Position numbers and translations under genes: made by a program
The notes under the pieces: model-generated
Databases searched by the model: none
Seen by the model: only the letters and a program-made list of their open reading frames with translations
Told to the model about the DNA's origin: nothing
DNA from: Branchiostoma floridae
Taxonomy: Eukaryota > Chordata > Leptocardii > Amphioxiformes > Branchiostomatidae
Direction of reading: 5' to 3'
DNA: 54,651 bases
Assembly: GCF_000003815.2 (NCBI RefSeq)
Contig: NC_049991.1
Location: forward strand, 3,474,335 to 3,528,985
Shown here: positions 45,215 through 54,651 of the stretch, in pieces
Layout: the number at the start of each line of letters is the position of its first letter
How positions within the stretch are numbered: the stretch's first letter is position 1

Positions 45215-48200
45215 TAGATAGATATAGATAGATATATAAACATAAACATAAACATAACCAAACTAAGCAGAATACAAAATGAAGCAAGATGTAAACAATA
45301 CTGATAACAAATGGAAATTGAATGATTTTTATGCGCGCGTGCCCGATCTTCTATCCCAGTAACAAATGGTGAAGTATTACAGAGAAGTTGGGACAATAAA
45401 TCGTTTAGATGGATATTCATAGAAAGGAATAGGAACAGACAGACGATACGTTTCGCCTATCTTACTTCCCAAGAAAGGAACAAGCACACACCTTCGAATA
45501 CACTGAGACGCAGTCCTCTTTCTCCAGCAGAAGCGACAACACGATGCTATAAGGCTCACCCTTAGCCCAGTTTGTGTAGCCAACAGGTGATCCATTTGTC
45601 CACTTCCATTCTCTACCTTCTTTATGCAGACCATGCCAGATGGATGTATCGCTCCTGTCATCAGGAACTGCAGTAAAAGGACAACAGTCTCACCCTACGA
45701 AGTTAGTTGCAATATCCGTCGACTCTTGAGTTATGGGGAGGGCACTTTTGTCTTTGCTTCTTTTCCAGCATTGCACGTATCAATTCATCGAACCAAAGTG
45801 AACGTTAGTAAAGTAAATGTAGGAAATTTTCAATGATGGACCCAAGTTTAGGGAAAGACTGCATGTATGTTATTGTTATTGTTATTGTTATTGTTATTGT
45901 TATTGTTATTGTTATTGGCCCGGCTACTCACTCTTTGCAGCCAGGGGCTGAATTGCGAGGAGCTTACAATAGGCGGGGCTAAATCGCAAGGGTCTGGAGC
46001 GAGCTGCCATTCGGCGCCACTCAGGTGACCTCAATACGACTGTCGCAAGTGTCTGGAGCGAGCTGCCATTCGACGCCACTCAGGTGACCTCAATATGACA
46101 GTAATTGCCCTAGGTGCGGCCAAGGTACTGTAGGTTTTGAACCGCTCACACCGCACCATCGCACATGTGGCGGGTTCTTTTACGTGCCCGGGGTATGGCT
46201 CTCCCCAGACACGGTATGGGGAGAGCTTCAGTTGGTAAGCACAAGGACTAACTAGTTCTTTGCACACGGGGCTTTTGTCATTCTTTAAAGGATTACGCGT
46301 TTCTAAGAATAAAGATGTTTCTCAGTTTTACAATAGTTAAAAGTGATGCCGAATTTTAAACTTAAAAAAAACGCAAAGTTTTAGTGGTCCTGCTTTAGAA
46401 TATTTCATCCTTGACCCAACCATTACATTAGAATCTTGTTTCTTGTTTACTTGACCATTTTCTTTCGTTTCTTCTGACTGTATGTGTTCAACAATTCCAT
46501 GTTATGATTCTTGACGCATATATTGAGTGAAGAGAGGGATGTGCCATATGATAAGGATTTACAAGAATGGCTGCGTAATTTGTAGACTCAAGGTGCACTC
46601 TCTCCGCACTTGCGTCAAGCTTGCGTCACTGCGGGGTTCGTTCACTGCGTCACTGTTTTTATTGCCTCCGATTTTGCATAATTTAGATATTGCATAATAC
46701 GCGAAAGTATGACTTAGAAGACGACAAAATACGCCAAAAGTGAGTGAGACAATTCGTTCTCTGTCTCCGAATTTCGTTGAGTATCTTTCACACCCGGCCG
46801 TGACGCAAGCTTGACGCAAGTGCAGTGAGAGTGACCACAAGAGATACACCATCTTCACCATTTATTGATACGCAAAAAAAAAAAACTGTTACCCACATAT
46901 CGAGAGTAGATTTGCAATGAAGTTGTTCTCGGCCTGGTCCGTGATAGAGGCAAGAATTGCGCCATGATGTTCGCATCGTGAGCTCGCTGTAGACCAACTG
47001 GCTTTGTCTGTCATCAGTTTGTAGCAGTGGTTGTTGTATTCGCTCCACTCACTGGGGCACTGTACAGCTGTAGTAATCGATAATAGGATGGTATAAGCCG
47101 CCAGTGGTTGGAGGTTGGTTTCTCATATATTTCATTCTAATGTAACTGTATTGTTACGGAACCCTGAAAGAATAGTGTAACGAAATATAACGTTGACACT
47201 AATTAAAGTTCAAAACAAACAAACAAACAAACAAACAAACAAGGAAAGTCATTATCTGCTGCACGTAAGTAGACCATGAATGCTCTGACGACGTACGGGC
47301 ACACTGTAAACGGTTGTATCCAACCGCCAGTCAATGACACCCAAGTATTTTGTTTAGGAGTTCGCATTTCCTATGGTGACATTTAGCAAAGTGTAACAGA
47401 CGACGTATTCCGTTTAATTTCATTTGCAAGAAAGTCTAGATCTTAGGTACAACGTTATAGTATGTGACAAAATTTTTAGAGGTGACAAAACTTGACATTT
47501 AACTAGATAAATGAGCTTGATATAGATATTTCCGAAAGAAAAGAAACGAAAAAAAATGATCTCACCATTCTGACAATTCTGTCCAGTCCATCCAGGTGAG
47601 CAGATACATTTGTATCCACCATCTTTGTTCACACAGCGTCCATGTTGGCATGGGTTTCTGGTGCACTCGTCAATGTCTGTGTAATGAATGAAATATTGTG
47701 TGATTGTTAACTCAGATATATCTGATAATCAGGTCAATGTTAGATTGTAGATTTGTCGGGCCGCGAGCTTCCGTAATCGCCTAAGTTGACCCACCTTTCA
47801 AATAAGGTTAACAAGCTTCAGTGTAGTCGAAAAGGGAGGCTAAGCAGGTCACAGTCGAGATGAGATGTTTATTTTTTTATTTTTTTATTTTTTACTCAAT
47901 GGTCACCCCGTAACAAGGCCTGAAGGCCACATCAAGGTTACGGGTTACATGATTGGAACTGTAACAGCAACTCTTCGCCCTAGGTCAGAAACATCATGAT
48001 TGAGACCAGCCCAATTGCTCACTATGAGTGAGGACTATCTGACCCAATAGGCGAAGCAGGGGTTACGAGGGCTGCTCGGGAGATTCCCTACCCCTATTTT
48101 GGCCGGAATGGTTTGATCCGCTCGGGTGGATGTTCGCACATGTGGCGGGTTCTTTAACGTGCATAGGGTATGGCTCTCCCCACACACGGGACCTCCATTT

Positions 48201-51200
48201 AACGTCCTATCCGAGGGACGACTCATTTTTCACTTGAGTAAAGTGAGGAAAGTCGTGTAAAGTGCCTTTCCCAAGGGCACAAGACCGGCAACACGGCAAG
48301 CGGATTCGAACCGGCGACCTCTCGGTCACGGGCCGAATACACTACCACTGTGCTACGAGGCCCCACTGCGTTTTAGCCAGCTCTACCATTGATGAGAAAA
48401 GAAGGACTCAAGCATAAAGAACATTATAGAGAAGGCAAACAGACGTCTATCATTGACCTTGAACTCAGAAAATCTTTCTCACCTTTCTTACAGTTCTCAT
48501 TCAGCTTAGAAGAAGAAAAAGAAGCTCAGCAGGTGCATTATCTAGCTACCAACACTGCTGATAGTTTTGTCCTGCCCATATGGGGTATGTTGGATAAGGA
48601 AGAGCAAAACTCAGGAAATCTACTAGTGGCCTTACCTGTAGTTGACAGTAGAAATGTGGATGTTACTGGTGAGGTCACGTCCATAACTGTGGTATGCGTG
48701 TACGGTTCAGTTGATTCCAATCCCGGCATCAAAGGCAGTGTGGTCAAAACGACGGCAACCGAGCTGTTGTCCTCGTAGACTGCCGTCCATGAAGTACCAG
48801 ACTTTGATGAAAATGCGGACGCAGGTCCAGTCAGAAAAAAGACGTCCGAGCTGTTTTCCTTGTCAAACGCCTCCTCCCATGGATTGCGAAGATTCTCTAG
48901 CTTCTTGCCAATCACCAAGCTATCCTACAAAGACGTGCATCTTATGGCTCAGTAAAGTGCTAAAGGCTTGCTTGTCTAGAAACGTAGCTAGTTCTATAAT
49001 TGAAACATATAATGCTGAACTTGGATATCAACATGGAAAGTCTGAATTAAAAACATATACCATAGATAAATTAATATTTATTTTTTTTTATTTATTTAAA
49101 GCTTTCACTAGTCCTCTTCCTTGCTCAGGAATAACTTAATATGTATCTAGAACAAAGGAACGAAAGTGTTATTGCCGGGATAAGGTAGAACAGTAACACC
49201 ACGTACACTATTCATTAAAGTTTTTATAAATTGTTTCATGTCTGGAGGTAAATGATCAAAATAATAGGTTCTTTCAAAAGTTTTTTTTTCATTGAATTAT
49301 GTGCTTGTTTGTATGTCATCTCTCTTAGGCCACAGCAAGTAAATCTTATGGATGACATCCTCTGCAGACTGCAAAAATAATGAGATAGGGCGAAAAAAAA
49401 ACAAGATGGCAAATTTTCAGAAAAGACGTTGTAACAAGACTTGAAGTGACAAAATATGGCCTCACAGCCAACAAGGCATTCATTCCTGTATTCAAGAAGT
49501 GCACCAATGTAGTTAAAGTGACACTAGTGTGGTAGACTAGTATCATTAACCATGTTGGCAACTACACTCATAGCTTCCATAGTTGTGCCACTTTTACAAC
49601 TATCTATCAAGTTGCACCTCTGCAACTACAGTCAATGCTACAGAGTCTCTAGTGTCAATTCTACATTCAATGATTAGGTTACAACACAACCTGAAATCAG
49701 GCAAAAATTAATGAGCGTGCGGATGTCATCCATAAAATTTCCTTGCTGTGGCCTTATCACCAAGAACTCACTGGACAATGACGCTGAATAAGGCACATGG
49801 ACTAAAAAAAGGTAGATAAGGACCTGTTCATACCAATCTATGGATTTCTCACAATCAAAAGTAAGATACTGAGCTGGAAGATCAACCTAACAGAAGAGTT
49901 ATCTTATGTTGATACGCACTGTTAGAGAGATATTACTGTAGAATTGCTGTCTAAATCAGGAATATCCGTAAATAGTATCACCAGCATTGTGAATGACTGT
50001 ATAAAAAGTTATTCATTCATAACCACGTTTTTCAAGACTCTTGCAAACCGTTAAGAACTTCTTGATTTATGTTTATGTTTGATATTAAAAAAAGCGCAAA
50101 TTTGCACTCAATGAAAGAGGCTAAAGGCATGACCTTGCTCACCTTTGCGTTTGTCCCTAGAAAGAGGCCGACAGGCACCACGCCTTCAGCGATGAACAGA
50201 AGCCCCGTCACCAGCACTGCGCAAACGATGATAACCTTCCAAGCACTGCTAGATTTTATCTTATTCCACAGTTCCAAGACAAGGCCTGAAATGCATGATT
50301 CATAAATTTACCTTAGAACCACAAACATGCCATTATATCAATATTCTTTACTTGCTACAATGAGCACTTACCACTGGGCATGATATAGACTTGTGGTTAG
50401 GACTATTGGTTTACAATTGACCTTGACTTTTGTCTTCACAAGACAAACACACATACCAAATGTTACAACTTTCAATCAAAGATTTTTAATTAAGTTATGC
50501 TAGCTACAAATATAAGCAAACACAAACATGCTCGCAAGCAATCACATTGACAGACCAAAGCTAATACCTCAATTTTCATTGATGTTACCTACTCCAGAGT
50601 TTGTCAAACCCTTCTTATATAGTTCTATTTGATCTGGACGTACCTCTAACTTTGTAGCAAAAGCCAGGTTCATCAGTATCTCCACCACCACCGGTTTCTG
50701 CTGATGTATAGGATTTATCGGTGCTCGGCTCTTCGGTGTGCTCTGGACATTCCACTACGTGGTCTCCCATGTGGAGATGTTGCGCAGCACATCGCGACCC
50801 AGATCTCAAGAAACTTTCATCACGTGGATCCACGTCTTTGAGCTTTCCTGCTGGCAACGTTTGTGGGACATCCTGTTTCTTTGGACCAGAACTAGAGGCA
50901 AAGACACTGGAACCAGCCGGATCCACGTCTTCATACTTTCTGTTTGTTTCTTCATTCCTCCCGTCTACGTCTTCTTTCTCTTTGTCTTCCATGCGAAGAT
51001 GTCGAAAGTTTCTTGCCGGTAAAGGCGGTGGCTCGTTTCTACCATCCGTGTCTGTGCCATCCTGTTTCTTTGGACCAGAACTAGAAGCAAAGACACTGTA
51101 ACCAGCCGGATCCACGTCTTCATACTTCCTGTTGGTTTCTTCATTCCTCCCGTCTACCTTTTCTTTCTCTTTGTCTTCCAGGTCAACACGGCGATAGTTT

Positions 51201-51441
51201 CTTGCCGGCAAAGCCGGTGGCTCGTTTCTACCATCCAAATCTTCATCGCACGGTTTCTTTAATCCAGGATCCAATACAAAGATGCCACAGTCATGTAGAT
51301 CTGCGTCTTCATACTTCCTGTTGGCTCTTCCTTCCTTCCGTCAACAGGTTGCTTCTCTTTGTCTTCCATTTTAATAGGGCAATGCCTTCTGTAGTCTGCT
51401 TCCATCTCTCTAACCACCTGTTTTTCCAGTGGTTGCTTCAT
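43946..51441 (-). CDS. Type II membrane C-type lectin receptor with EGF repeat; exon 1 frameshifted
   Basis: Cell-surface receptor. Exons (minus): 51441-50644 (cytoplasmic), 50285-50143 (membrane), 48924-48636 (Ser/Thr-rich stalk), 47676-47566 (EGF), 47067-46897, 45667-45492 and 44074-43946 (CTLD). Phases agree from exon 1 onward: 1,0,1,1,1,0. The tail has two 60-residue repeats with PPALPARN (SH3 ligand type) and NRKYEDVD (SH2 ligand type). Membrane segment VIIVCAVLVTGLLFIAEGVV. EGF: DIDECTRNPCQHGRC to GWTGQNC, the calcium-binding type. CTLD: CPSEWSEYNNHCYKL, SWSTASSRC, WHGLHKEGREWKW, EDCVSV, QWSHFQCYLKYPYICE. The EPN and WND sugar/calcium motifs read EPY and WSH. A 1-base loss near 51325 puts the start ATG (51441) out of frame with the rest; about 605 aa without it. 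Confidence 0.82.
44438..44789 (-). mobile_element. hAT-like MITE, 352 bp (copy 2)
   Basis: Same element as 42341-42692, reversed, same length. Ends CAGGGCTCTAGCCAGC / GCTGGCTAGAGCCCTG. Perfect 8-bp target duplication CACCTAGG (44430-44437 and 44790-44797). In the last intron of the lectin receptor gene. Confidence 0.93.
45030..45250. repeat. Retroposon tail with (GAGAT)n, (GA)n and (GATA)n
   Basis: GAGATGAGATGAGATGAGAG then CTTTATTTTGG, GCCCGAGAGTATC, and a GA/GATA tract at 45183-45235. Probably the 3' end of a minus-oriented retroposon with a microsatellite tail; a similar ACTTTATTGCACAAC start occurs at 34543. Confidence 0.5.
45875..46275 (-). repeat. SINE body copy with (TTATTG)n tail
   Basis: (TTATTG)n at 45875-45925, then GGCTCTCCCCAGACACGG, CACATGTGGCGGGTTCTTTT and ACGTGCCCGGGGTATGG of the SINE body. 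A 60-bp segment (GTCTGGAGCGAGCTGCCATT) is duplicated in tandem near 45990 and 46050. Confidence 0.75.
46589..46840. mobile_element. MITE with CACTTGCGTCAAGCTTGCGTCA ends
   Basis: Left GGTGCACTCTCTCCGCACTT, right mirror GCAAGTGCAGTGAGAGTGACC, inner GCGTCAAGCTTGCGTCA in both. Lies 57 bp beyond the donor of the first CTLD exon (46897). Confidence 0.8.
47215..47245. repeat. (CAAA)n microsatellite
   Basis: Eight CAAA units in the intron between the EGF and first CTLD exons. Confidence 0.9.
47880..48362 (-). repeat. Full-length tRNA-headed SINE
   Basis: On the minus strand: head GGGGCCTCGTAGCACAGTGG, B box GGTTCGAATCCG, body CTTGTGCCCTTGGGAAAGGC, GGACGTTAAATGGAGGTCCC, GTTAAAGAACCCGCCACATG, tail GGCCTTCAGGCCTTGTTACG and (TAAAAAAA)n ending at about 47870. 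About 480 bp, the most complete copy here. The head differs from that of the 12690 copy. Confidence 0.88.
49328..49757 (+). mobile_element. TIR element, AGGCCACAGCAAGTAAAT ends (copy A)
   Basis: Left AGGCCACAGCAAGTAAATCT then ATGGATGACATC; right GATGTCATCCATAAAATTT then GCTGTGGCCT. No transposase visible. In the intron between the stalk and membrane exons. Confidence 0.85.
51318..51330 (-). other. Apparent 1-bp deletion in exon 1 of the lectin receptor
   Basis: Here the minus strand reads GAAGAGCCAACAGGAAG; both downstream repeat copies read GAAGAAACCAACAGGAAG. Exon 1 is 798 bases from the ATG, but the phase-1 donor needs one more. From the ATG the frame stops at 51259-51261 after 60 codons; after the deletion point the open frame that continues the repeat is the other one. 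Confidence 0.7.
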
Positions 51442-51609
51442 TTTGCTCCTAGATACCAGAACAACAATCGTTACACGAGTAAATATTTAGTTATATATAT
51501 ATATATAATGCAGATTCCCTCACTTTAGACATGAGAAGCATTGACAAATTCATATTCCTCACGCGTTTTGACAAACGGACTATTGTCACACAGTCCTACA
51601 TTATCACCA

Positions 51610-51745
51610 TTACCAAGAAGCGAGAAGATCCCGAACCTCTGTGTTAGGCCTGTGATATTTTGTGTATACATGCTTTGTCTTTGGTTTGGCCTGTACTTAT
51701 CTCGTTGGGGCAAAACTGTACACTTAAGGTCTTCATTCATTCATT
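51610..51745 (+). mobile_element. LINE 3' tail relic with (ATTC)n
   Basis: ACCAAGAAGCGAGAAGATCC, TTGTCTTTGGTTTGGCCTGT, ACTTAAGGTCTTCATTCATT. Related to 17740-17860. Confidence 0.6.
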
Positions 51746-52686
51746 ATAATGCATGTTGGACGTCAGTAGGGTGTCATCAGTCAATATCATCCCCCATCCC
51801 GTTTTTGTACAAATTCTAAAATGATTTTTGAAAATAATTATCCAATTTAGAACTTTCTATCGTGTCGTATAGGCTAGTGCCTAGTTTCCAGAATGCTGGG
51901 GTCATTTAGCTTTTAACAGAGGGCGAGGCAATTTGAGTTTTAAGTTATAAATTTACTTGATCAAAATGCAGAAATAACTTCGTACCATCATTCCTTCTAA
52001 AAACTAGTTGTAGTGCGAACCTTCTCTATAAATCATTATATATAATAATCATATTATAAAGTGATAGTATTTTCAAACGTTTAGCGAGTTAAACATAATA
52101 TCATTTTGTTCCATTCACCTAGGGCCATGTGTTATTCCAGGATTTCAGATTTCTCTCAAAAAATCTCTCAACAAATTTTAATTTAATATCATTACATACA
52201 CATGGAACGAAACATATATAGTAGAGATAAAACTCTGGTTTCATAGTCCGCGTCCGGTCGTTTTGGCCACTTTTATTTCAAATGAAATGTCAATATGCAA
52301 ACAAGGATTTTCGGCGTACATATTGCGACGTGTGTACTAAATCATGATTTTTATGGTTTCAGCCATATATATAGCAGTAAATTAACTGTTGCATGACTAG
52401 CAACATAGCCTACTTGTGGAAATGGAGCAGCGAGACTTCAAACAACGGATGCATAAAGCGCATCTTTACATCTGCTTGGAGATTAGAAAAGGAGATGATG
52501 TGTATCTCAATCAATTAATCAATCAATCAATCGATCAATAAATCAACGTATTTATTCATGAATCTTTATGAATCAATTGATAGAAGACTACAGATATACA
52601 AACTGGGTTCAATTGATTTTTGAAACATGTGAAAATTCCCTAATACAGAACCTCTCCATGCGACGTGATATCATAGACATAGACGA

Positions 52687-53216
52687 AGGCCACAGCAAGT
52701 AAATTTTATGGATGACATCAGCACGCGCATTAATTTTTGCCTGATTTCAGNNNNNNNNNNNNNNNNNNNNNNNNNNNNNNNNNNNNNNNNNNNNNNNNNN
52801 NNNNNNNNNNNNNNNNNNNNNNNNNNNNNNNNNNNNNNNNNNNNNNNNNNNNNNNNNNNNNNNNNNNNNNNNNNNNNNNNNNNNNNNNNNNNNNNNNNNN
52901 NNNNNNNNNNNNNNNNNNNNNNNNNNNNNNNNNNNNNNNNNNNNNNNNNNNNNNNNNNNNNNNNNNNNNNNNNNNNNAATTTAGCACACCAGTACATTGT
53001 CTTGAATACAGGAATGAATGCCTTGTTGGCTCTAATACCATGTTTTGTCCCTTTACTTTTTGTTACAACATTCATCACAACTTTATGGTGCCTATTTTTG
53101 AAAATGTAGACATCTTGTTTTTTTTTTCACCCATCTTGTTGTTTTTTTCGCCCTATCGCACTATTTTTGCAGTCTGCAGAGGATGTCATCCATAGAATTT
53201 ACTTGCTGTGGCCTAA
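52687..53216 (-). mobile_element. TIR element, AGGCCACAGCAAGTAAAT ends (copy B), with N gap
   Basis: Reverse orientation of copy A: left end AGGCCACAGCAAGTAAATTT followed by TTTTGCCTGATTTCAG, which in copy A lies near the right end; right end GCAGTCTGCAGAGGATGTCA then TTACTTGCTGTGGCC. N run 52751-52977. Confidence 0.85.
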
Positions 53217-53999
53217 GCATACAAACAAGTCAGTCAACCATCGTGAGGGACATAAGGACACAAATTGGGACAACACATACCTTAGTTTGTTGCAGGTGTC
53301 TTGATTCTTAAGGTTTCAGTTAGTGTAACTTAACCATGCCGTACTAAAAAGTACACGACAAAAAAGTGCACACCTACGGTTCTGGATCGACGCCAAAACA
53401 ATCACTAAGCAGACCAATCATAAAACTACAAAGACCGACGGACGAAAAGATTGAAAGAGCATCAATATAATACCAAGCAGCATGATTGTTGTTATTCAAC
53501 CCGTGATTCACTCTTCAATATGCATTCACTTCTACCAAGGACGACATAACGTCCTTGCTTTTACACAGCCCAACCAAATGGACTATTACAAAAACAGATT
53601 TGCTTTTTTTTTCTTTATTGAAATACGTATAAAAATACAAATAATCGGACGAGGACAAAGTGACGGCGGACTCAAGTTACATTCAACTTATATTAACGCC
53701 GCCACTTATACAAGAATTGAAAATAATAAATTATACAGGACAATAATAAATAGATAATTACATATGTATGAACAGTGTGCGTGAGTCGATCTCTCTTACT
53801 GGAGTAGAAAACTAAAACAAAGAATTATACTTGAATCTAAAAACGATTTGTTGTTGCAATGTACACATGTGTTGCTTCTATAATTCTGCAATCGCTTTGA
53901 CTTATGTTGTAGTCTGCTGTTACAGTAATAGTTATCTGTTTAAACTGAAAATGCTTCAATCAAAGATCGGTGCTGACTTGATGCATTCTTTGTTCATGA

Positions 54000-54044
54000 T
54001 CACTGGTCCCCGTTGAAAAACACCTCGACAGGAATGGGCACCAG
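54000..54044 (-). CDS. Possible terminal exon of a further minus-strand gene
   Basis: TTTTCAAACAG acceptor, then 14 codons (LVPIPVEVFFNGDQ) and TGA, with AATAAA on the minus strand near 53618 in a 390-bp 3' UTR. The rest of the gene would lie beyond the window. Too short to identify. Confidence 0.25.
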   Translation of the reverse strand: MVPIPVEVFFNGDQ

Positions 54045-54359
54045 CTGTTTGAAAATTAAAGAAATTAATAAAATACACATCGGCGAAGGCTGGACGTCCA
54101 AGTAATAAAGATGTACAAACGTAACTCAAGCAATTTGATATATTTTGTCAGACATTTGATATATCACCCTTGATATATTGATAATATATAATAATAATAC
54201 ATAATCTTTAATCAATAACATAGATACTTAAATCTTCCAATATCATAGAAACGTGGATGCATGGATGTTATTCAGAAAATGGTAATCGTAACTCTAATTT
54301 TTATGTGCTCTGTATGATTTGACTTATGTGTTTTTATTGCAAATATTTTTTTTTCTAAA

Positions 54360-54651
54360 TCATGTTCGTAGGGCCTGATGTTACCATCATGGTGATGAAG
54401 AGCGGCCCATAGTGATAACTGTAGCAGCATCTCTTCTCCCTAAGTCAGAAACATCAAGCTTAAGCAAACTTGGCTTCACTGACTCAATAGGCGAAGCAGG
54501 GGTTACGAGGCTGCTCGGGAAATCCCCTACCCCATTTTGGCCGGAATGGTTTGATCCGCCACATCGCACCATCGCACATGTGGCGGGTTCTTTTACGTGC
54601 CCGGGGTGTGGCTCTCCCCAAACACGGGAACTCCATTTAACGTCCTATCCG
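54360..54651 (-). repeat. SINE copy cut by the window end
   Basis: GGCGAAGCAGGGGTTACGAG, TTTTGGCCGGAATGGTTTGA, CACATGTGGCGGGTTCTTTT, ACTCCATTTAACGTCCTATC, as in 47900-48200. The head lies beyond the window. Confidence 0.85.

Larger units (their letters stand above)
51442..53999. other. Spacer upstream of the lectin receptor gene
   Basis: A (TA)n stretch at 51492-51507 lies about 50-65 bp upstream of the ATG and could serve as a TATA region. Also a LINE tail (51610-51745), an (AATC)n run near 52510, and a TIR element with N gap (52687-53216). No exon is supported. Confidence 0.5.

Noticed and set aside
46860-46897. Lectin gene ending at the TAA and AATAAA after the first CTLD exon
   Set aside because: A GTGGGT donor at 46896 joins in phase to 45667, which completes the CTLD; the AATAAA is intronic.

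Overview
The window is eukaryotic: every gene is split into short exons with GT..AG introns and agreeing phases, the proteins are animal domain types (Death, caspase, EGF, C-type lectin, protein kinase, acid-sphingomyelinase-like phosphodiesterase), and the spacers are packed with tRNA-headed SINEs, MITEs and LINE/Penelope relics. The shuffled immune-type domains and compact genes point to an invertebrate deuterostome, most likely a cephalochordate (amphioxus, Branchiostoma). That is inference; no species marker was tested. Gene models were built by hand from splice sites, phase and protein sense. Three runs of N interrupt the sequence (11414-11513, 16665-17044, 52751-52977).

Layout: (1) 1-1135 is an 18-bp minisatellite. 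(2) 1193-9236 (+) is a Death-domain protein. (3) 10628-13986 (-), convergent with it, is a caspase with an N-terminal RRM-like domain and coiled coil. (4) 13987-17985 is a repeat-rich spacer with fold-back elements and a transposon nested in a LINE tail. (5) 17986-24524 (+) is an SMPDL3-type secreted phosphodiesterase, 8 exons, 461 aa. (6) 25115-38328 (-), tail to tail with it, is a 21-exon gene for about 1107 aa that joins a SIR2-like domain, an uncharacterised middle region, a complete protein kinase and a metallo-beta-lactamase-like domain. (7) 38329-43945 is a repeat-rich spacer with an IRF/ISRE-like site 345 bp upstream of gene 6. (8) 43946-51441 (-) is a type II membrane C-type lectin receptor with a repetitive signalling-type tail, one EGF repeat and a CTLD; its first exon carries an apparent 1-bp frameshift. 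(9) About 54000 (-) may hold the last exon of a further gene.

Several genes have innate-immunity or cell-death character: Death domain, caspase, lectin receptor with SH3/SH2-type motifs, and an SMPDL3 enzyme (human relatives act on cyclic dinucleotides and Toll-like receptor signalling). The most novel item is the SIR2-kinase-MBL fusion. Its kinase motifs are intact, while key SIR2 and MBL catalytic residues look substituted, which suggests a kinase controlled by two sensor-like pseudo-enzyme domains. No evidence here shows that the genes work as one pathway; that link is inference from content and proximity.
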